Shown in pieces: positions 57,779-64,000 of a stretch of DNA of 64,000 nt. Every line of letters starts with the position of its first letter. Within the stretch, counting starts at the first letter, position 1. A model generated the notes under the pieces. The model worked only from the letters and a program-made list of their open reading frames with translations. It was not told the DNA's origin and ran no database searches. The DNA lies in NCBI RefSeq assembly GCF_947387555.1, contig NZ_CANDNZ010000002.1, forward strand, positions 248,001 through 312,000. Direction: 5' to 3'. A program made the position numbers and the translations under genes. The DNA is from Thalassomonas sp. RHCl1. Lineage in GTDB: Bacteria > Pseudomonadota > Gammaproteobacteria > Enterobacterales > Alteromonadaceae.

Positions 57779-58429
57779 ATGACTGAAGCTGTATTTGTGG
57801 AAACGGTAAATTATTTTACTTCCCTGCCTTTGCTGGAGCTGGCGGCGGTATTAACCTCCTTGCTTTATGTAGTGTTGGCGGCAAAAGGTAATGTCTGGTG
57901 CTGGCCGGCGGCTTTTATCAGCACCGCGATTTATACCGCCATTTTTTATGATGTTTATTTATTTATGGACTCCCTGCTGCAGGTGTATTATTTGCTGATG
58001 GCGGTCTATGGCTGGTTTTGCTGGCAAAAGAGCAAGAATATGCCGATTAACAATGTCAGCTCTGCCGAGCAGGGAGGCGAGGGGATCCAAAGCTGGCCGC
58101 TGGTTTTACACCTTAAGGTGATTGCTGTACTGGCACTTGTCAGCCTGGGTCTGGGTTATGTGATGGCCAATTATACCCAGGCACACTTTCCCTACTTTGA
58201 CAGTGCGACTACGGTGTTTGCGGTTTTTGCCACATACCTGGTGGCACAAAAAGTACTGGAGAACTGGCTGTACTGGGTGGTGATTGATCTGGTATCGATT
58301 TATCTGTATCTGGAAAAAGATCTGACCCCGACGGCGGTGCTTTTTGGCTTATATGTCGTTATTGCCGCTTATGGTTATTATCATTGGAAACAAAGCTTCT
58401 CCGCTGAAGCTAAAGTTGCCTTAAGTTAG
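57779..58429 (+). CDS. PnuC/PnuT-type transporter, probably thiamine
   Basis: About 216 residues from the ATG at 57779 (a TTG at 57767 is the alternative). Seven or so membrane helices. WCWPAAFISTAIYTAIFYDV, LLQVYYLLMAVYGWFCWQ and the C-terminal WLYWVVIDLVSIYLYLEKD match PnuC-type facilitators. PnuT members move thiamine, which is then trapped by phosphorylation. The gene lies 14 bases after the YkoF-like gene and before a kinase gene, which fits that mechanism. Confidence 0.85.
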   Translation: MTEAVFVETVNYFTSLPLLELAAVLTSLLYVVLAAKGNVWCWPAAFISTAIYTAIFYDVYLFMDSLLQVYYLLMAVYGWFCWQKSKNMPINNVSSAEQGGEGIQSWPLVLHLKVIAVLALVSLGLGYVMANYTQAHFPYFDSATTVFAVFATYLVAQKVLENWLYWVVIDLVSIYLYLEKDLTPTAVLFGLYVVIAAYGYYHWKQSFSAEAKVALS

Positions 58430-58439
58430 TTTATCCCCT

Positions 58440-59444
58440 ATGGCCTTACCTGTTATACAAGATGCTGCCCCGGCTTATGATGCATTAAGCAACTTGCCTT
58501 GTTTTCATCACATTGAAAGCATTACCCCGATCACTTCCGGTTATAGCCAGGCCTGCGTTAAGGTGATTGACAGCGGGCAGGCTTTTTTTGTGAAGAGCTT
58601 TGTGAAGAGCTTTGCTACGCACTCTACCGGCGGCGGTGATGGCGAAGCCGATAAAGAACAATCGCTCCCGGGGGCTGGCAATGAAGTGCTGTTTTCTTTG
58701 GCGGCGGGTAAGGCTGGTATTTCTCCGCCTGTGGTTTATCAGGATCCTGATTACCTTGTTTGTCGCTATATTGACGGTGAGCCGTTATCGCAAAGCCCTC
58801 TTAAAATTCGGGAAAAAACGGCTTTAGCCCTGGACTTGATGGTCTCTTGTCATCCACTGGATGTAGCCTTGCCTGTGCTGGATATGACGCTGGTAATAAG
58901 CGAATTGACCGCTGCCTTATCCGGCGAATTAACGGCGGCACAGGAGGCGCAGGTGAATAAGCTGACGGGGAAAATCACTGCCGGGATCACACCCGGTCCT
59001 TTGGTCCCCTGCCATGGAGATATCAACTTCTCCAATATTCTTTTGGCAACACAGGCAAGGGATACAGATAAGGCAATTGAGACAAGCACAGCCTGGTTAA
59101 TCGATTTTGAATGTTGTGCCCTGGCAGAAAAAGAGTTTGATTTGGCGATGCTGATCGCCGTCAATGAGATCCCGCAGCCGGATATGCTGGCACTGCTCAA
59201 ACAAGCCCCGTTGAATACCTTTTTGTTTAATGGCCAATACAGCGACAAACTTTGCCATTATCTGGCATTTTGTTATTTGATCAATGCCTTGTGGTATCTG
59301 GTGTATCAGCATGAAACCGGCGACAAGCAATTTATGGCGCTGGCAAGCCGCCAGTTTCTCCTGCTGGATGAGCTCGCCCTGGCCGATGGCAGCTTTCATC
59401 AACTTTTTGCTGATTTTTACCCGGATAATGAGATAAGCTGCTGA
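58440..59444 (+). CDS. Phosphotransferase (APH/choline-kinase-like), candidate thiamine kinase
   Basis: The product has 334 residues. The APH catalytic motifs are PCHGDINFSNILL (catalytic Asp, Asn) and WLIDFECCA (metal-binding Asp). The N-terminal lobe is present, with GYSQACVKV and AFFVKSF. In its operon with PnuT and the YkoF-like gene it is the best candidate for phosphorylating imported thiamine, like ThiK. Choline or another amino-alcohol would be the alternative. It starts 10 bases after the PnuC-type stop. Confidence 0.75.
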   Translation: MALPVIQDAAPAYDALSNLPCFHHIESITPITSGYSQACVKVIDSGQAFFVKSFVKSFATHSTGGGDGEADKEQSLPGAGNEVLFSLAAGKAGISPPVVYQDPDYLVCRYIDGEPLSQSPLKIREKTALALDLMVSCHPLDVALPVLDMTLVISELTAALSGELTAAQEAQVNKLTGKITAGITPGPLVPCHGDINFSNILLATQARDTDKAIETSTAWLIDFECCALAEKEFDLAMLIAVNEIPQPDMLALLKQAPLNTFLFNGQYSDKLCHYLAFCYLINALWYLVYQHETGDKQFMALASRQFLLLDELALADGSFHQLFADFYPDNEISC

Positions 59445-59522
59445 GAAGTTACGATTAATGGTAGTGCGCCACCAGGTTAAGCGGCGCATAATATCGTTAG
59501 GACATGTTATTGGTTATTTTGT

Positions 59523-60590
59523 GTGAATTGGAAAGATTTAGTCGAAAACAATAACCGCTTTTTTTGGTTATTACATACAGCTGGCTGGTTTGGTTTTGCC
59601 TTAGTACATTATCTCGGGTCATTGTTGCATGACTCCCGAGATATCTTTGTCATCATCATTTTTCTCAATGCCTATGCCGGCTGGTTATTCACTGTGCCTC
59701 TGCGTTATATTTATCGCCGTGCCTGGAATCTGTCGCCGCTTAAAATTGCCATCGTGGTGATTTTGGCCTCTTATGCCACCGGTGTCCTGTGGCAGGTGGT
59801 GAAAAATTTCAATTACTGGGAAATCTATAAACACGGCTACCGGCCTGATTTCTGGCTCTTGTATACTAAATCCAGTGTCTGGGCGTTTTATATTATTCTT
59901 AGCTGGAGCGGTTTGTATTTTGGCATCAAATATTACCAGATGCTGCAAAAAGAGCGGCAGAATGTGCTTAAGGCCAATACTGTCGCCCATCAGGCCCAGC
60001 TGAAAATGCTGCGCTACCAGCTTAATCCGCATTTTCTCTTTAATACCCTCAACGCCATTTCCACCTTGATTTTGGTGAAAGAGAATGACCTGGCCAATGG
60101 CATGGTAACGAAACTCAGCGAATTCTTACGCTACTCCCTGGATAAGGATCCGATGAAGCGGGTGACGCTGCAAAGTGAAATTCAGGCGCTGACCTTATAC
60201 CTGGATATTGAAAAGGTGCGTTTTGAAGAACGTTTGCAGGTACATTTTAATATTGATGAAGAATGTCAGCAGGCGCTGGTGCCGAGCATGATTTTACAGC
60301 CGCTGGCGGAAAACGCCATTAAACATGCCATTGCCGTGCAGGAGCAGGGAGGCAGCATTACCGTCTCGGTCAGCCGTTTTGGCAATGATCTCTTGATAGA
60401 ACTGGCAGATGACGGCCCGGGGGCAGAGATTAAAGACGGCAACTTATTCCGTGAGTGCGGGGTCGGCTTAGTGAACAGCCGCGAGCGGTTACAGGCGCTT
60501 TACCGGGATAATTTTTCCCTTGTGGTCTCCAATAATCAGCCTTCAGGTGTTAAAGTAAATATCCGCATCCCGTATGAGTTAGGACAGTAG
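59523..60590 (+). CDS. LytS/YehU-type sensor histidine kinase
   Basis: The product has 355 residues, starting with GTG. Four to five membrane helices occupy residues ~12-140. The His_kinase domain follows with YQLNPHFLFNTLNAIS (phospho-His near residue 170), and a HATPase end with PSMILQPLAENAIKHAI and DDGPGA. It forms a two-component pair with the gene 2 bases downstream. The signal is unknown. Confidence 0.9.
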   Translation: MNWKDLVENNNRFFWLLHTAGWFGFALVHYLGSLLHDSRDIFVIIIFLNAYAGWLFTVPLRYIYRRAWNLSPLKIAIVVILASYATGVLWQVVKNFNYWEIYKHGYRPDFWLLYTKSSVWAFYIILSWSGLYFGIKYYQMLQKERQNVLKANTVAHQAQLKMLRYQLNPHFLFNTLNAISTLILVKENDLANGMVTKLSEFLRYSLDKDPMKRVTLQSEIQALTLYLDIEKVRFEERLQVHFNIDEECQQALVPSMILQPLAENAIKHAIAVQEQGGSITVSVSRFGNDLLIELADDGPGAEIKDGNLFRECGVGLVNSRERLQALYRDNFSLVVSNNQPSGVKVNIRIPYELGQ

Positions 60591-60592
60591 TA

Positions 60593-61429
60593 ATGAACAG
60601 CCCACTATCAACCATCATAGTTGATGACGAGCCCCTTGCCAGAAAAGGCTTAGCGGTACGTTTGCAAGCCCACAGCGATATTGATATTCAGGCCCAGTGC
60701 AGTAACGGCCGTGAAGCAATTGAAACCCTTACTGGCGGGCAGGTGGATCTGATGTTTCTCGATATCCAGATGCCGGGGTTGGACGGGTTTGGCGTGATCG
60801 AGCAAATTATCGCGCAGGGATTGCCGATGCCAATGGTGGTGTTTGTGACCGCCTTTGATCAATATGCCATTAAAGCGTTTGAAGTGCATGCAATAGATTA
60901 CCTGTTAAAACCTGTGGATGAGCAAAGGTTAACTCAGGCGCTTGATAAAATACGCCAGCATAAACAAGTCCAGCAGGACAGCGATCATAAGTCTAAGCTG
61001 GTACGCCTGGTCAGTGATGTGACCGGCAACGACTGCGAAAAAATTCTGGAACAGCTGGCCAATAATGACGGCGATAAACTGAGCGAAAACTTGACCCAAT
61101 ATACCGATGTGCTGGCCATTAAAGATGGCGGCGAAGTCACCCGGGTAATGGTCAAAGACATCTTATGGATAGATGCGGCGGGAGACTATATGTGTGTTTA
61201 TACCGGCGAGGGCACCCATATATTGCGTAAAACCATGAAGCAACTGGAAGAGATCTTAGATCCGAAAGTTTTTATCCGCAGTCACCGCTCCAGCATGGTC
61301 AACAAAAACTATATCGAAAAGTTTTGCAGCCAGTTAAATGGTGAATACTTTTTGGTGATGAAAAACGGCAAAGAGCTTAAAGTCAGCCGCAGCTATAAAG
61401 AGAAGGTAAAACAGGCGATTAACTGTTAG
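60593..61429 (+). CDS. LytTR-type response regulator
   Basis: The product has 278 residues. Receiver domain with IIVDDEPLARKGL, D57 in MFLDIQMPGLDGF, and KPVDEQ; then LytTR DNA-binding domain (residues ~172-278) with EVTRVMVKDILWIDAAGDYM and FIRSHRSSMVNKNYIE. It regulates nearby genes by binding imperfect repeats. It could control the TonB-dependent receptor downstream, but no operator is recognised in the 230-base gap. Confidence 0.92.
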   Translation: MNSPLSTIIVDDEPLARKGLAVRLQAHSDIDIQAQCSNGREAIETLTGGQVDLMFLDIQMPGLDGFGVIEQIIAQGLPMPMVVFVTAFDQYAIKAFEVHAIDYLLKPVDEQRLTQALDKIRQHKQVQQDSDHKSKLVRLVSDVTGNDCEKILEQLANNDGDKLSENLTQYTDVLAIKDGGEVTRVMVKDILWIDAAGDYMCVYTGEGTHILRKTMKQLEEILDPKVFIRSHRSSMVNKNYIEKFCSQLNGEYFLVMKNGKELKVSRSYKEKVKQAINC

Positions 61430-61661
61430 CAGCTTTCAATCGCTAAGTTTCTACTACACTCAGGACCAAGAGCGGGATGGCAAATAACCCTTGTTGCTAT
61501 CCCGGATAAGGGGGATTTAGCTGTAAAAAATCCTTTGCAAAAACCACCCATAGCCCTGCCTGCCCCTGTGATCCGGGCGTGCATTTGTCCCGTCCCCGCC
61601 AATAGGCTCTATACTAGAAAATAAACCTGAATATTATTATCACTATAACTTAGGGGACGTT

Positions 61662-63848
61662 ATGTTTTTTTGCTCCCGACGGGTTTACTCTATTGTCCTG
61701 TTCCTTATTGGCTTAACCCCTGCGACAGCCCAAGAGCCGATAGATGAATATATGCAGGAATTATCGTTAAAGGCATTGCTGGAAATTGATATTGCCGGAG
61801 CTGCGGTACGCGATCTTGGCCTGGGGCAGGCGATTAAAACCGCCAATCCCTTTGAGCTCAGCGCCATGCAATTGCCGTTATCGGTGGAAGTGATCAACAG
61901 CCGGACCATGCGCGCCAGGGGATTAAAAACAGTTACCGAAGCGGCCGAACATCTTGTTGGGGTGATTTCCGGGGAGTCACCGGCAGAGCCGTCGAGTTTT
62001 TCCATGCGCGGTTTTATCCGCGACTCTGTTATCGTATTGCGCGACGGTATCCGCCTGGGCCCGGCATCTATGACCATGCGGCCGCATAATACCTTTAACC
62101 TGCAGCAGGTGGAGATTTTAAAAGGGCCGGCTTCTTTACATTTTGCGGCGCCAACGGCTTCCGGCATTATCAATATGATCACCAAAAAACCTGTGATTGG
62201 CCAGGAAAGCGCCACCGAGTTGTTTGGCGCCTATAGCCGCTTTGACAGCAGCGAATGGGGCATTGGCCGCTCCGGACCTGTTACCGATAAACTGGCCTAT
62301 CGTTTTGATATCAACCGTGCCGGCTCTAATGGCTGGGTTGATGATACCGACTCTTATTCTTTCAATATTACAGCCTCCATGCTGTGGCAGGTGTCGCCAT
62401 CATTGGACATGATGCTCAGTTTTGATTATTTAGACGATGATTTGCCTGCTTATTGGGGGACCCCGCTGGTGCCGGCATCTTTTTCCCGGGAGCCGATTTC
62501 GGGGATCATCAACACCGATAATGGCTCGGTACTGGATCAGCAGTTAAGGTTTAACAATTATAATGTTGGCGATCAACGCTCGGACTCTGAGCATTTATGG
62601 AGCAAAATCACGGCTAACTGGCAACCAAGCAGCATGGTAAAAGTGAAAAATACCCTGTTTCATTTTAGCGCGGACCGGGCATGGAAAAATGCCGAAAGCT
62701 ATGTTTTTAACCCGCAAACCTTATTGCTCGATCGGGACCGGTTTTTTGTTTTCCATGATCATCAATTTTACGGCAATCAACTCGACATCAATATCGAACA
62801 TTTGCTCGGTCAAGTTGAGCATCAGCTGACGATCGGACTGGACTATGCCCGTACAGATTTTGAACGTGCCCGCGGATTTCCCGACGGCGACAGTGTTGAT
62901 CCGTACCAGCCCGTTGCCGGTATGTTTGGTCCGCTTGATAAGCGGCTCAGCCCGACCAAAATAGATGAGTTTGCCATCATGGTTGAAGATACTTTGTTTC
63001 TCAACGATGACTGGCATCTAACCCTGGGAATACGAAAAGACTTTATTGATACTACCCGGGATAACTTTGATGAAAACGGTATTTTTATTGCCGAAGACAG
63101 CTTTAAAAGAACTTTTAAACCCATTTCTTACCGGCTGGCATCAAGTTATCAGCTGACAGAGAACCTTGCTGTCTATGGCCAGCTCAGCACCGGCCATGAT
63201 CCCGTCGGTTCCAATATCTATCTGGTTAACGCCAATGAAAACTTTGATTTTACCGACATCAGCCAGGTTGAGCTTGGTGTTAAATCGGTGTCCGCCGACG
63301 GGAATATTGAAATGACCTCGGCTATTTATAAAACCAAGCGGGAAAATATTTTATTGCTGGTGACCCATGATAGTGTCGGCAACTCAGGCAGCCAGGTGGC
63401 GAAAGGAATAGAGTTTGCCGCTTCCGGGCGTTTATCGAAAAATTGGCGGCTCGGGGGGAATTTTGCCTATACCCGGGCGAAGTATGAGGATTACATGGAT
63501 CCGGACTTTGGCGTCGATGCTACCGGCAATACCCCGCCGAATGTACCCAAGTGGGTGGCCAATGCCTGGTTCAGTGTCAATAATATTGCCGGGTTGCCGC
63601 TGGAGCTGGGCGCTGGTGTGCGTTACATAGGCAAACGCCATACTAACTTTGAAAATACCGTCACCTTACAGGATTATGTGGTGGTGAATGCCTTTGCCGC
63701 CTATACCCTGGATAAGTTACGCATCTCTATCAATGTCCGTAATATACTGGATGAAGACTATGCCCCCTGGGGGGATATTTTTTATCCCAATCAGATAGGC
63801 ATTGCCCCGCCAAGAGCGGTCGAATTAAGCTTCCAAACCAAGTTTTAA
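61662..63848 (+). CDS. TonB-dependent receptor, siderophore-receptor-like
   Basis: The product has 728 residues. Signal peptide ends near ATAQ. A short N-terminal segment precedes the plug (QLPLSVEVINSRTMRARGLK, SFSMRGFIRDSVIVLRDG, VEILKGPASLHFAAPTASGI). The barrel ends with RAVELSFQTKF. The PASLHFA-type plug pattern is usual in ferric-siderophore receptors such as FhuA-like types, but substrate is not certain. AGGGGACG precedes the ATG. Confidence 0.85.
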   Translation: MFFCSRRVYSIVLFLIGLTPATAQEPIDEYMQELSLKALLEIDIAGAAVRDLGLGQAIKTANPFELSAMQLPLSVEVINSRTMRARGLKTVTEAAEHLVGVISGESPAEPSSFSMRGFIRDSVIVLRDGIRLGPASMTMRPHNTFNLQQVEILKGPASLHFAAPTASGIINMITKKPVIGQESATELFGAYSRFDSSEWGIGRSGPVTDKLAYRFDINRAGSNGWVDDTDSYSFNITASMLWQVSPSLDMMLSFDYLDDDLPAYWGTPLVPASFSREPISGIINTDNGSVLDQQLRFNNYNVGDQRSDSEHLWSKITANWQPSSMVKVKNTLFHFSADRAWKNAESYVFNPQTLLLDRDRFFVFHDHQFYGNQLDINIEHLLGQVEHQLTIGLDYARTDFERARGFPDGDSVDPYQPVAGMFGPLDKRLSPTKIDEFAIMVEDTLFLNDDWHLTLGIRKDFIDTTRDNFDENGIFIAEDSFKRTFKPISYRLASSYQLTENLAVYGQLSTGHDPVGSNIYLVNANENFDFTDISQVELGVKSVSADGNIEMTSAIYKTKRENILLLVTHDSVGNSGSQVAKGIEFAASGRLSKNWRLGGNFAYTRAKYEDYMDPDFGVDATGNTPPNVPKWVANAWFSVNNIAGLPLELGAGVRYIGKRHTNFENTVTLQDYVVVNAFAAYTLDKLRISINVRNILDEDYAPWGDIFYPNQIGIAPPRAVELSFQTKF

Positions 63849-63921
63849 TCTTTTATGCCTTTATTTACATTAACTATCAATGGCTTGTATAGTAAGGAAG
63901 TGATGAGTCAAGGAATTAAAG

Positions 63922-64000
63922 ATGAATAAAGCCAGTTGCCTTTGTGGTGCGATAAAACTTCAGATCGATGCCGAGCCGGTCAAAGTATCACATTGTCATT
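63922..64000 (+). CDS. GFA / CENP-V family protein (partial, 3' end outside window)
   Basis: The ATG at 63922 has AAGGAA before it. The visible 26 codons read MNKASCLCGAIKLQI and end with SHCH. The CLCGAI and HCH cysteine/histidine pattern is the N-terminal zinc-binding part of the glutathione-dependent formaldehyde-activating (GFA) enzyme family. The rest lies beyond the window. Confidence 0.8.
   Translation, partial: MNKASCLCGAIKLQIDAEPVKVSHCH

Overview
The window looks like a chromosomal segment from a marine gammaproteobacterium of the Alteromonadales, most like Colwelliaceae/Thalassomonas. This is inferred from three large TonB-dependent receptors, PEP-CTERM proteins, GGDEF response regulators, many orphan periplasmic solute-binding proteins and moderate, slightly A+T-rich base composition. 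No rRNA, tRNA, CRISPR array, phage or insertion sequence was recognised.

Layout. 1-3.2 kb: a partial YchJ-like gene, a thermostable-hemolysin-family gene, a small exported coiled-coil protein and a PEP-CTERM protein. 3.3-8.4 kb: a DUF885 metallopeptidase-like lipoprotein facing a two-gene flavin oxidase operon. 8.8-14 kb: a histidine kinase followed by a REC-GGDEF protein, then a second copy of this pair whose kinase has decayed to a remnant. 14.3-16.8 kb: a TonB-dependent receptor. 17-21.3 kb: five tandem paralogous solute-binding proteins that share a Cys-Cys pair, with no transporter beside them. 21.9-27.8 kb: two PEP-CTERM proteins flanking a ~1360-residue SdrD_B-repeat protein with long Asp/Cys/His repeats. 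27.9-28.4 kb: a SulA-like gene with a perfect LexA box. 28.5-36.6 kb: a long operon-like run of AMP-ligase, haem-oxygenase-like diiron enzyme, SDR, TPR protein, two-component system, cupredoxin, FTR1-like membrane protein and outer-membrane protein. 36.6-42.8 kb: three more solute-binding proteins, hinT, a SymE-like toxin and an M48-type protease. 43-45.4 kb: umuDC under a LexA box, then parD with a deleted parE. 45.7-52.6 kb: a candidate RiPP (modified peptide) system. 53-55 kb: a VOC protein and an A+T-rich membrane protein. 55-59.4 kb: a TPP-riboswitch-controlled thiamine uptake and salvage set. 59.5-63.8 kb: a LytS/LytTR pair and a third TonB-dependent receptor, followed by the start of a GFA-family gene.

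The strongest candidate for an undescribed system is the minus-strand operon from 52626 down to 45762. It starts with two unlisted 37-residue sibling peptides. Each has a conserved acidic leader ending in Ala-Pro and a Gly/Val/Leu-rich core. They are followed by an M50 intramembrane protease with a PqqD-like N-terminus, a membrane-anchored ThiF/E1-like adenylating enzyme, a Yip1-like membrane protein, and a MacA/MacB-type adaptor, ATPase and permease. The order suggests synthesis, recognition, activation or cleavage, and export of a small hydrophobic peptide product. A hairpin overlapping the ribosome binding site of the TTG-started protease gene could separate strong precursor expression from weaker enzyme expression.

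A second candidate is the AMP-ligase / diiron enzyme / SDR set with its own two-component system and iron-permease-like genes. The signals read directly from sequence are two perfect LexA boxes, a TPP riboswitch, several hairpin terminators, and decayed copies of a histidine kinase and a ParE toxin.
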